Of a stretch of 64,000 nucleotides of DNA, positions 55,095 through 64,000 are shown piece by piece (within the stretch, counting starts at the first letter, position 1; every line of letters starts with the position of its first letter). The DNA is taken from assembly GCA_934045905.1 (NCBI GenBank), contig OW203768.1:12242316-12306315 (forward strand), written 5' to 3'. The position numbers and the translations under genes were made by a program. Below the pieces are notes generated by a model that searched no databases, had not been told where the DNA came from, and saw only the letters and a program-made list of their open reading frames with translations. The stretch is from Leuctra nigra. Taxonomy: Eukaryota; Arthropoda; Insecta; Plecoptera; Leuctridae.

Positions 55095-56909
55095 TTGTTA
55101 TTTGTTTATACGAATTCAATGCTTAATTATAATTCAGGGTCAGAAAGTTCCATCAGGAAATGCTAGTACGATAAAAACAAGTTTATTGGAATTGGAATGA
55201 TTCAGGTTTAAATGCTCCAATAAGAAATGCAAACAATATAAAAACAGAATATTTATTTAACACACCCATTAGTGGTGCCCATGAGCAGTGATTATAGCAC
55301 CTCCAATAAATGCACATGTGCATTAAAATTACATTTAAACATTTTTTTACATCTTCCTTTGTCCTACAGATTCTTATAAAAATCATCTAATGAGAGAATA
55401 ATTGTGAATTGTAACTTCTTCAGAGCACAGTGAGTGACACATTGAAATATTTGTTAAAAGCATGCAAAAATATGCCAGTCTTGTTCAAAATATAACTTTG
55501 AAACGGAATGTAAGTTACGACCAGTGTTTACGACCAATGCACAGAAGAATTTTAAGAAATGTGCAAATTTCCTTAGGAGTCAAGCTCAGGTTGTACAATT
55601 CTCAATAATTTGACAATTTAACAATATGCAAATAAATAGCTATGTAGCTACTTGTACAAGTTTTTGTAGGTACCAATTATTAGTCGATACTTTTCATTCT
55701 GTAAAAATATACCTACAGTTCTAAAAACTAAAATGTTCACGAAATTAAAAGAATTATGATCTTATACAAAATTTACATACATTTACTGAATTTGGTTTCA
55801 AAATCAAAACACGCATTTTGTTGTCACAATATTACCTTTTAAGATAATTACTACCTTTGTAAATAAATGGCTTTGACTGATAAGAGTGATAATGATAAAG
55901 AATACCTCCTTGATAACCGATTTCAAAAATATATACGTTCGAGTTCTCAGGTTCATACTTGGTTCATTTTTCGTTGCATTTATTACTAAAATTATCTGAT
56001 TGCATTAGATATCTGTTTACCATAATTCAGAAAAAAAATTAGCAGAATCTTTTTTAAATTGTTTAAAATTTTCGAATTGACATAAGTAGTACAATTACAA
56101 ATACAATTTAGTATTCTGGCTGGACACTACAGCTCAATATCTAAAAATTAGGCACTACTTACGCAATTTATTAATTCGCTATACAGATATAGCATGAGTA
56201 GGTAGTACAAGGTAGTAGTACCTATATTACATGAAAATCTTAAATGATCATGTATTTGAAATTATGAGTCACAGTAGGTAGGTACACCCGGCTTCAAAAC
56301 TTGCTTTAACCCTCCGTCCTCCCTTTCCATAATTTACGTTAGTTGAGGCTCCTCCCCCTAGACCTGTTCTACGGGAAAAGTTGTTTGAATGTGGTGAGGG
56401 TTGAACGGAGGGTAAACATTTCTCCTACGGCCCACTGTACCTAGTAGCAAGTTTCTTTTGTAAAATAAAATTCAGTTCTTGGGGAGTCTGTAAAGCTATC
56501 TACATACAACGGACAACCCAAACCCATGTTATTTATATTTAAGTGTTGTACAACAAAACAAATTATAGATTAAATGAACCATTTTAACATGACTTGAACT
56601 CGATTTTCTGAACTACACAAAAATATTCAGTAGTGTACCTCTATCAGAACACATCTGAATTTTTACATGATAAATGATAGACTGTACATTATTATGCAGC
56701 TAAAAACAAAAACCTTTGACTAGTTTTAAATATAGGTGGATATTCTGCATAATATTACTAATTTTAATAATATAATATATTGGTAGGCCTTCTTTAAATA
56801 ATTGCAAACAAACAACGCAATTCCAAGGTACCATCAGACTTCGTAACATCATATCTACAGTCAGTCCACAACAGTGCCAACAAAAGAGAAACATTTACTG
56901 AATCTAGTC
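55095..56909. other. Intergenic, AT-rich
   Basis: No supported gene. A short inverted pair CCCTCCGT ... ACGGAGGG at about 56313-56413 beside TTAA on its left side may be a very small MITE remnant. The rest is low-complexity AT-rich DNA and probably includes the 3' UTR of the membrane-protein gene to its right. Confidence 0.5.
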
Positions 56910-58772
56910 CTACGCCAGTGGAGGATCGTCGTCCTCCTGACCGAATTGCACTTCGTCGTATCGCCGTTGCCTCAGCGATCGCAATCTCTGTATCCACTGA
57001 TATCGTCGGGCAGCGTAGAAAACGCCCAACATCAGGATGACGAAGAGCAGAGGTATTAGTATCCCGGCAGCGATGTGAGACGAGTTGTACGTCGGCGTGC
57101 TGGCGGGAGACGGAGCTACGGTCGAGCTACTGTCTGGGGAGATCGTCGGACTCGAGGGAGGTAACACGCATGACTTTGTGGAATTATCACGGATGTAGCC
57201 CGGCTTACACTCGCAGGACCCGTCTGATTTGTCCGGATATTTTTGTTGACATGTTTCGTTCGGCCCGCATTGGTCTAGATGCGTTGTGTCGCACGTAGTT
57301 TCTGTAAAGAGAAAGTATTTTAGTTGTATAGATTTATTAAAGCTCAAAACTAAACTATTGTAGGAGTCTACAACTGTTTCCGTAATGGCAGACAGTTGTT
57401 GGTTGTATTACAACAAGTTGCGAGACCTATTTGGTCTTTTAAATACCTAGTTTGTTTCAATTTGATGGGAAACCGCCAAATGGTCCCCCCCCCCCCCCCC
57501 CAATGGTTTGATGGGGGCCTTGCATACGTGCAGAGGCGAAAAGAATACGTAGCGGTTTAATTGGAAAATTAGAGATTTCTCTAGCCCACAACAAATAAAA
57601 CAAATTATGCAAAATAGCTACAGCTGTGCATAAATTGACATCATGCTTCAGGTGACACCAGAATTTTTTCTAAAAACAATCAATTTTTCTAAATTTTGCA
57701 GTCAAACAAATTCTATTTTAAAGGGGAGGAGGGGAGGAAATAGTTTTTTGTTTTCCTTTTAGAGTCAAAATACATCACACAGTATATATGTCTATGATCA
57801 CACCATACCAATTTGTTGCATGACTTTGGCCTATTGTTGCAACAAAATTGCAACAATGTGTCAAAATAGTCATGCAAATTTCTAGCTTTCTATTAAAGTT
57901 AATAGCTCTTTGAAACCAAGAAACTGGTTGAAACTTTTAAGTTTCAATAGATTATCAGTCACAAAATTAATCTATGTAGGTATACCATATTTATAACTTG
58001 ACTTTGCTTTTGGAAAATGAGTAGCAAAGCAGGGAAACTAATAGATATCGACCATAAAATCTTAGCAACTTCACTGCTGACTTCTTTGTCGAGAAACAAT
58101 ACTGAAATATAAATTTTCTGACCACTTCAGGAGGGCTATTCCAAATTCCCGTGTCGTCTCGTTTCACGTGATACGGGCTCACTGCACACTGGAGTGCTAT
58201 CTTTTCAACATGGTGGTGACGCCGTATCAATTGATACGAGACGACAAGGGAATTTAGAATAACCCTCCAGATGGTGTAAAATCCTTTCAATTTGCAGTTG
58301 AGTTGAACAATAGATACCTACTTGTTGCTCAATGCTCACAAGATTATGAAAGGTGATAAAATGTCTAAATAGAGTTCATCGCCACTTCCTGGACTTTGGA
58401 AGTTGATTGTTTGTACCTACCTAGACTAGAACTTAATTACCTACCTACTGGTTAGGGTAAATTAAAATAACTAGTACTGCCAGAAGCCCTGTGTTATATC
58501 ACAAGCCCCTGTTATTGTCACAGACTTAAATGATTGTTATTTCCGTAGCATCAATTTCATTAATGAGGAAGTGAGCCTAACCTCAAATCAGATAAATGAA
58601 CCGAGATTTGTCCAGGAAGACATCCACCCTTATACCTAGTATACAATACCTACATATCACTAATAATTTCAGATAATATAATCAATCACTCACCTTGACC
58701 AGTAGCATTTTGAACATATATTAAGCAAACGATAGCAATTATCGCCCCAACTTCGGTTTGACAGCTAACCAT
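56910..58772 (-). CDS. Single-pass membrane protein with one EGF-like module
   Basis: Two coding exons: 58694-58772 (79 nt) and 56910-57301 (392 nt), joined in phase 1 through donor GTGAGT and acceptor TCTTTACAG, giving 156 residues. Residues 1-26 form a hydrophobic leader (GAIIAIVCLIYVQNATG). Residues about 29-70 hold six cysteines in EGF-like order, including CECKPGY. A Ser/Pro/Thr-rich stalk follows, then a transmembrane segment (AAGILIPLLFVILMLGVFY, about residues 104-123). The short cytoplasmic tail is basic near the membrane (RSLRQRRYDEV) and ends EDDDPPLA. By layout it is a type I surface protein. I cannot name the ortholog and infer no function. The 1.39-kb intron carries a 17-base C run and a MITE. 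Confidence 0.85.
57485..57501 (+). repeat. Poly-C tract (17 bases)
   Basis: Uninterrupted C run within the intron of the membrane-protein gene. Confidence 0.8.
58130..58268. mobile_element. MITE, full-length copy of the family also at 11525 and 36505
   Basis: Left GGAGGGCTATTCCAAATTCC and right, inverted, GGAGGGTTATTCTAAATTCC. The interior has CTCACTGCACACTGGAGTGC and GCCGTATCAATTGATACGAG. 139 bp, no coding. This copy defines the ends used to interpret the two broken copies. Confidence 0.8.
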
Positions 58773-59236
58773 GACTGTCAGGAAAAACACCAACAAGGAA
58801 AAAATAGGACACTGGACACTGAAGAGTTTACACTTTTCTCAATTATCGACCACTATTAAAATGTAGTAAAAGATTGCCGAGAGCTAGGTCTAATCACAAT
58901 AAACATAACTAAATCAATCAGACAATGATGAACGAATCAGCCGCTCATATAAATCACTTAACCTTCGACCTCTCCCCCTTTAATTGAAGTCATGAGACGA
59001 AATTCCAGAGACCTTGCTTTAGTAATATCAGGGATTCCAACAACACAAAGTAAAAAGCACTGACTAAATAGCAATAGAAGTCTGGAAATTAATATATCTT
59101 CATTTTATTAAGAGTTTAATTGAAATAAGAGTGTAGAAACAATTCAAAATAATTAAACGTGTGAAACTACGCACAAGAAAGATGAAATTCATCACGTACT
59201 ATGTCTTATGTGCCACTTTCAGCTGGCACCATCGTT
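58773..59236. other. Intergenic, upstream of the membrane-protein gene
   Basis: AT-rich. It probably includes the promoter and 5' UTR of the minus-strand membrane-protein gene. No TATA box or other element is clear enough to call. Confidence 0.4.
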
Positions 59237-59308
59237 GGCCTGTTGGTCTAGGGGTATGATTCTCGCTTCGGGTGCGAGAGGTCCCGGGTTCAAATCCCGG
59301 ACAGGCCC
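59237..59308 (+). tRNA. tRNA-Pro (anticodon CGG)
   Basis: 72 nt folding as a full cloverleaf. The acceptor stem is GGCCTGT/ACAGGCC, the anticodon arm CTCGC-TTCGGGT-GCGAG has CGG in the loop, the T arm is CCCGG-GTTCAAAT-CCCGG, and the discriminator is C. The internal B box GGTTCAAATCC and a following T run (59310-59313) are typical of a pol III gene. No intron, and all stems are intact, so it is probably functional. Confidence 0.97.
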
Positions 59309-59467
59309 TTTTTTATTTTTTTAAAACATGATTCTTCACATCAAATTCGACTTGCTTTTTGTATTACTGCTAAAATATACTTGAAAACAACGACCTAACA
59401 ATATTTTTTTAATGACATGACGAGAGTTGTATTACTGGATTGTCTATTTCCGACGGAAACAGGATCT

Positions 59468-59540
59468 GCCGAAATAGCTCAGTTGGGAGAGCGTTAGACT
59501 GAAGATCTAAAGGTCCCTGGTTCGATCCCTGGTTTCGGCA
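59468..59540 (+). tRNA. tRNA-Phe (anticodon GAA)
   Basis: 73 nt. The acceptor stem is GCCGAAA/TTTCGGC with discriminator A, the D arm is GCTC-AGTTGGGA-GAGC, the anticodon arm TTAGA-CTGAAGA-TCTAA has GAA, and the T arm is CCTGG-TTCGATC-CCTGG. A T-rich stretch follows at 59543. Sequence and length are standard for eukaryotic tRNA-Phe. It lies 160 bp downstream of tRNA-Pro on the same strand. Confidence 0.97.
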
Positions 59541-59798
59541 ATTCTTTTTATTTTCAAATTTTTTTAGATATACATTCTTATGATGATTTCACTTCATATC
59601 TATGCTATTTTGAATCTCCTTTGCGTCGACATTGACGTTCACATTCAAGCTTGTTGAAATACCTTGCGTTGACAGTAAACTTGTAGTCAAACTGGAACAT
59701 TCCAGAAAAACACCACAATATAATTATCTACATTAAATTCAATTGAACACATTTGAAGATAGTATTGGAGAATTTTAATTCTGTTCTTCAAGAGTCTA

Positions 59799-61471
59799 TC
59801 ATTCTACCTTATGGCTGACGTAACAAGTTTTGTCGGCAGAATGGTGGTGACACTCATAGCAAGTCAAGATGACACCGACTCCGTCCCAATTGTCTCGAAC
59901 AGTGCATGACTGACAGTGGCTGTTCAACATGTCCTCTTCCTCTTCCTCTAAACTACATTCGCCTTCGAATATCGGCTCTTGTATTATGCTCTGGCTCACC
60001 TTCTTTCCCGCAGTGGCTCCTTGCCCATGTCCCGGATCGAGGCAAACCCTTTCCTGAGGATCCACAAATACAAATCGACTTTACAACAAAATTGGAGCTT
60101 TTATGGAAAGTCAAGAAACTCTCGGTTGAGTAGGTAGGAATTTAAAAATGTTAGAGCATTTTTAATTTAGGTATTAAGAGCCATTTTTTATGAAGAAATT
60201 AGAAATCAAAGTTTTTTTCAACATTTGATTGCAACTCAATATTTTAAAAAATTAATACATTTAGTATTACTCTATTACTTGAACTAATACTACTTGGAGT
60301 AATTCTAATTCTGATTGCAAAATTTAAGAAGAATAATGATTTGGCATATTTTTACTTCCATAATAGGAAGTATAACGGCAAGTAATGATTTCATTTAGAA
60401 TTTGAAAATATTTGTGAATTTGAACTTGTGGTTTATACTGTGAGTAGGAAATTATTGTCTGCGATTTTAATAAATTTTGTCTAAAATATTAATATATTTG
60501 GCTATGATTAAAATTCTGTAGTAAAACAATTTGTAATCTCAATGAAGTGAAGCTCAGTCAATGAAAGTAACGTTGTTTGAGACCAACAGGAACTTAAAGG
60601 AGAACCATCTTCTGACTTAACAAGCTTGTCGAATTCCACGACTGTTGCACTCTCCAAGTCCAGTGGTTCGGTAGCGTGGACCTCTTCGATGTCTGTAGTG
60701 CCGCCCTCTTCAGTGTCCACATCACCGTCCTCTTTAGTGTCTGCAGCGCTGTCCTCTTTAGTGTCCGCAGTACGGTCCTCTTTAGTGTCCGCAGTGTCCA
60801 CATCTTCGGAGGTTTCAACCAGAATTGGAAGAGGTAAAGGAGTTTCTTGGCTTTTAGGTTTGCATTTTGGACGACTTTTTAAGCTCAGAGTGCCAGTGGT
60901 GTTGACCACATGCATGTCTTTTGGGATTGGGGGTGGTAAAGCATTTCCATGGCTGTCTGTGACTTGAAGAATGGCTTTATCTGGGGTCATAGTGTCGTTG
61001 AGGTATTCTTCCAGCGTTTGGGGTCCGTATAATTGTGGTTTCGTTGGTGAATGGGTGAGATTATCGTTTGCGTGTACGTCTGTATTGACAAGGAGAGTAG
61101 GGTTAATCCAAGTCTTTTTCTATTCTTGGTCAAAGCAAAAATGATCAGTGAATAAATCAGAATGACTGCTGTTCAGATTACTTTGCTTTGAAATTCAATG
61201 AAGAAAGCTCAAATATTAGAGTGAGACAAGGACATCACACTGGTCCTGATGGTGTAATCTACTATTTGTCAATCTGATTTTTCAACTAGTAGGTAGGGTA
61301 CCCACCGATAATTTTTTCTTTGGTCAAGTAACATTATTTTTTTCTCTGTTGGCTTGAAGTGCAATGAAAAAGGAAGAGGCACGATCGGTACTTACTGAAT
61401 TTGGAAATGGGTACAGCGATGTCACAAAACAGAATAAAGAACCCAATCAATATGATTTGTGTTGCCTGCAT
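59799..61471 (-). CDS. Probable secreted acidic-repeat, Cys-rich protein (three exons)
   Basis: Proposed exons: 61396-61471, 60622-61079 and 59799-60053, with phases 1 and 0, giving 262 residues. Exon 1 encodes a signal-like leader (MQATQIILIGFFILFCDIAV) and ends at a strong GTAAGT donor; acceptor TTGTCAATACAG opens exon 2. Exon 2 encodes LEEYLNDT, a Pro/Lys-rich stretch and imperfect 8-residue repeats (ADTKEDRT, ADTKEDSA, ADTKEDGD, VDTEEGGT). Exon 3 (acceptor ATTTGTGGATCCTCAG) encodes seven cysteines, an acidic run and two CxxC pairs (CQSC, CYEC), then stops. The exon 2 donor (CTT then GTTAAG) is weak. The alternative is read-through to a stop at 60508, giving 215 residues without the Cys-rich end. 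Family not recognised. Confidence 0.6.
60741..60840 (-). repeat. 24-bp coding minisatellite
   Basis: About four imperfect 24-bp units within exon 2 of the secreted-protein gene. Each encodes 8 residues around DTKED or DTEEG. On the plus strand the units read around GTCCTCTTTAGTGTC. The period is a multiple of three, so copy changes would keep frame. Confidence 0.7.
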
Positions 61472-61479
61472 CTTGGAAA

Positions 61480-62567
61480 TGTTTTGAATTTGGAAAAGGT
61501 GGAATTTTTATGATGTTAAATTTGGAAACGGACTGAATGTCACACAGCCATGGGATGTTGGTGATGTTATGTATCCATGAAAATGAATAACAATTGAACA
61601 AAATCCTCAGCCTTCTATCAATACTAAATTAGCATTGTCCATATTTTGGACCATGGTTTAGGAATACAAGGTAGAAATAAAACCAGAACACGAAATTAAT
61701 TACTTGCATAACAATGTGTATTACATTTTAACATTTCACAAATTTCATAATATACATAATAGTTTGTAATATTTCAATAACAAATCGGATCAACACGTTG
61801 TCCTCGGAACGCGGTCACACTTCCGAGGGAAAGAAACTACGTAGCACCATACTCTCGGCAAACTACAAGCTAGCGTAACATGAAGATTATATTTTTTTTA
61901 TCCAAACTTTTAATGAAACTACCAGAGTTAGCAAAAGTAACAGTAATTTATACAGCTGTCAGAAATACAGTTTTGTTCCATAAGTGCTAAGAAAGCTATG
62001 TTTGACAAACAAAACGATATATATAAGAAAATATATTAGGTACATATATGTATAGAAGTAAATAATTAATTAAACTTAACAGAACTATTTATAGAAATTT
62101 CTTATCTACAATTGTACCAACTTTCTTCACGAGAAAGAGTTGCAGTGAATTGCTTTGGTCCGCATAATGTTTTTGTGCTCTCAAATATGTTTCTGGACAG
62201 GCCATGTATACCGAGAAGCTCTATTGATAGAGGGCTATAACTTAAAAGCATAATATTTTACATACTGTTAATTCAGGAGAAACACTCTAACGAAAGTCCC
62301 AAAGATATTGGCCGCATTTGGGATAAGATCTAACCGATTAGCTCTAGAACAGCTCATTGCATCCTTAAGTAATCGAAACTCTTCTGTAGAAAAACACTAC
62401 GTCTAAACAAAGCTGAGGGTGTGAGTCGGAAATCGGGAGGGTACCAGCTTACCTCGGGAACGGTTCACTGAAGGGGTTTGGAATGTCGAGCGATAATACT
62501 GAGCAGGCGAGGCGAGTCAAGCGGGTTGGTATACATGGCGGTCGTCGCGACGGGGAGGAGGCGGAGC
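61480..62567 (-). other. Probable 3' UTR of ced-6 and intergenic spacer
   Basis: AT-rich sequence downstream of the ced-6 stop. A possible ATTAAA poly(A) signal on the minus strand lies near 61909, but no unambiguous 3' end can be read. No further coding features. Confidence 0.4.
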
Positions 62568-63669
62568 TTAGTTGCGCAGCGGATCGAGGCTCTCCAATGA
62601 GAAGTCGTCGTTACCGATGGACAGACCTCTACTGAATCCAGCCTGTAGATGATGGAGAAGAATTAGAAACCAAGCGAAGACACTGTGCTATTATTATAGA
62701 TCTAAATAACAATAACAAGCCAGATATCAAAACACAAAGAATAATCTGACACAATATTGGTTGGGGGCATACTCTCTGGGCTATTCAAGTTCTATCAGTA
62801 CCAAAAGGAAAAGATTCCATGCGAAAAAGCTCCATATTAAGCTCCTTAATGTACTTCCATTCTCTTGAGGTACACAGCCAAGTCACAAGGAATATTTATA
62901 ACTACCTACTAAATTCTAAAACAAGTTAACAATAAATTGCAGAAAAAATTTGTTTGCCACTTGCCAATATGCCATTCGTAGGTATGGTAACCTAACCAGT
63001 GGCATACAGTTAAGTTTAATAGTAGCCTTACATTTGGTAGAATAATATAACATTAATTTATTTCAAGAGATAAATTACAGAGAAGCATGGAATCATGCAA
63101 CAGGTATCATGAGTTGAACAAATCTGAAAGTATGTAAAGTCTGCGATGAGTAAGAGCACTGAGCAAATGATACAATGAGATCCCCTTAGAGGCAGGTTGG
63201 GCTGAAAAGGCCCGGGATGCGACAAGGTAAATGACCCGGATAAACTTGTGAAAGGGTCATAAAACAAAGACGAGACAAGAAAAAAAAATATGGATAAAAG
63301 AGTAAAAATGCTGGTAAAATATGAAAAAGACATATAAAATGTAAATTGGAGTCCGTAAAATATAAAAAGGGCCCACAACCGACCGGGACTGGGGATGAAA
63401 AATTCCGCCACTGCATCCCCTCGCACCCACCTTCATCTCGAGCAGCCGCTTGTCGAGGAACCCGATGGCGTCGCTCAGCTCCCGCTGACTCGAGTCGGCG
63501 CCGCCCGCCGGGCCGGCAAACTCCTCCATGCCGAACGGATCGGACGCGGTCGGACCGGGAGAGAACGGGGTCGAGCCGAAGAGGTCCTCCTTGAACGGGT
63601 CCGACGAGCCGTTGGTGTGAGAGTGAGAGCGTCGCGCAGTCTCTCGAGACACCTTCGGAGGAGGAGCCA
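62568..63669 (-). CDS. ced-6: Ced-6/GULP engulfment adaptor, C-terminal two exons (5' part beyond window)
   Basis: Exons 63431-63669 and 62568-62642. The first is entered through TTCTGTTTTCAG and left at GTGGGT in phase 0. The second begins at CTACAG and ends with TAA at 62568-62570. The protein reads PPPKVSRETARRSHSHTNG, DLFGSTPFSPG, DPFGMEEF, ELSDAIGFLDKRLLEMK, then AGFSRGLSIGNDDFSLES and LDPLRN. The DPFG motifs and the terminal LEMK-GFSRGLS-NDDFSLESLDPL block are diagnostic of Ced-6/GULP1, the PTB-domain adaptor for Draper/CED-1 receptors in phagocytosis of apoptotic cells. The N-terminal PTB domain lies right of position 64000. Exon codons are strongly GC-rich compared with the intron. 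Confidence 0.93.
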
Positions 63670-64000
63670 CTGAAAACAGAAGGAAGTCGTTAATACAGAG
63701 GTTATTTACTACATTCACTTTTGCAGAGATTTATTATAGTAGAAATTATTGTCCAACTTTCTCGATTTCTAAAAATACTTTGGGACAAAAATTTTTTGTG
63801 AAGTTTTGAATTGTATTGCAATAAATAATGCATATTATTCAAAAATTAAAAGACACACTCTCTCAGAGAAAACTAAATTAAAAATCTGCGTAACATGTGG
63901 ATTATGTGTGTAATTAAAGAAAGAGAGCAACATTTCATACAACTTATACTTGAACAACGAAGTAATAACTTAGTGATTAGGACACAATTCATAGTTCGGC
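63670..64000 (-). other. ced-6 intron (partial)
   Basis: Intron upstream of the penultimate ced-6 exon, with acceptor CTTCCTTCTGTTTTCAG at its inner edge. AT-rich, no other feature. Confidence 0.75.

Larger units (their letters stand above)
57302..58693 (-). other. Intron of the EGF-like membrane-protein gene
   Basis: Phase-1 intron with GTGAGT donor and TTTACAG acceptor. It holds a C17 tract at 57485-57501 and a 139-bp MITE at 58130-58268. The remainder is AT-rich. Confidence 0.7.

Noticed and set aside
60053..60076. Alternative exon 3 start at TTGTAAAG/TCGATTTG in the secreted-protein gene
   Set aside because: It needs a phase-2 donor in exon 2, and the only candidate (TG/GTCTCA) is poor. 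The CTCAG/GAAAGG acceptor fits the GTTAAG donor in phase 0.

Overview
This is AT-rich eukaryotic nuclear DNA, almost certainly from an insect. The reasons are introns with canonical GT/AG borders, metazoan gene families (CLASP, Ced-6), pol III tRNA genes, tRNA-derived SINEs, and many small DNA transposons (hAT, piggyBac, PIF/Harbinger-like, foldback MITEs). The exact order is uncertain; a hemipteran such as a whitefly is a guess from general character only.

Genes. About 53 kb (1-54,278) is the 5' part of one minus-strand gene, CLASP (Drosophila chb/Orbit/Mast), a microtubule plus-end protein. I recovered seven coding exons in phase (54081-54278, 41005-41110, 39945-40116, 37053-37229, 32414-32502, 3673-3707, 950-1025). 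They give about 284 N-terminal residues: the first TOG domain, the conserved segment after it, and the start of a basic Ser-rich linker. The gene runs off the left edge. Its introns total over 52 kb, the largest being 28.7 kb. To the right on the minus strand are a two-exon single-pass membrane protein with one EGF-like module (56910-58772), a probable three-exon secreted acidic-repeat/Cys-rich protein (59799-61471), and the last two coding exons of the engulfment adaptor ced-6/GULP (62568-63669, entering from the right edge). Two plus-strand tRNA genes, Pro(CGG) and Phe(GAA), lie at 59.2-59.5 kb. A coding-like plus-strand tail at 54.9-55.1 kb, divergent from CLASP, is unresolved.

Intron content. 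The standout is a 32-copy, 161-bp tandem array (23783-28919) inside the 28.7-kb CLASP intron. Every unit carries, in the same orientation, a 15-bp sequence matching the CTCF consensus CCASYAGRKGGCRSY at all positions. The only variation within the motif falls at the R position that the consensus itself leaves free. This is a candidate natural CTCF-site array at near-nucleosomal spacing. The remaining intron sequence is a mosaic of MITEs and foldbacks (several nested), SINEs, an 855-bp hAT element with a perfect 8-bp target duplication, a 511-bp piggyBac remnant flanked by TTAA, minisatellites and a few GC-rich, promoter-like patches. One of these patches holds a 16-bp palindrome around a full CRE, 1.2 kb upstream of CLASP exon 2.

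There is no sign of prokaryotic operons, CRISPR arrays or viral genes. Exon calls rest on my reading of splice sites and phase; no searches were run.
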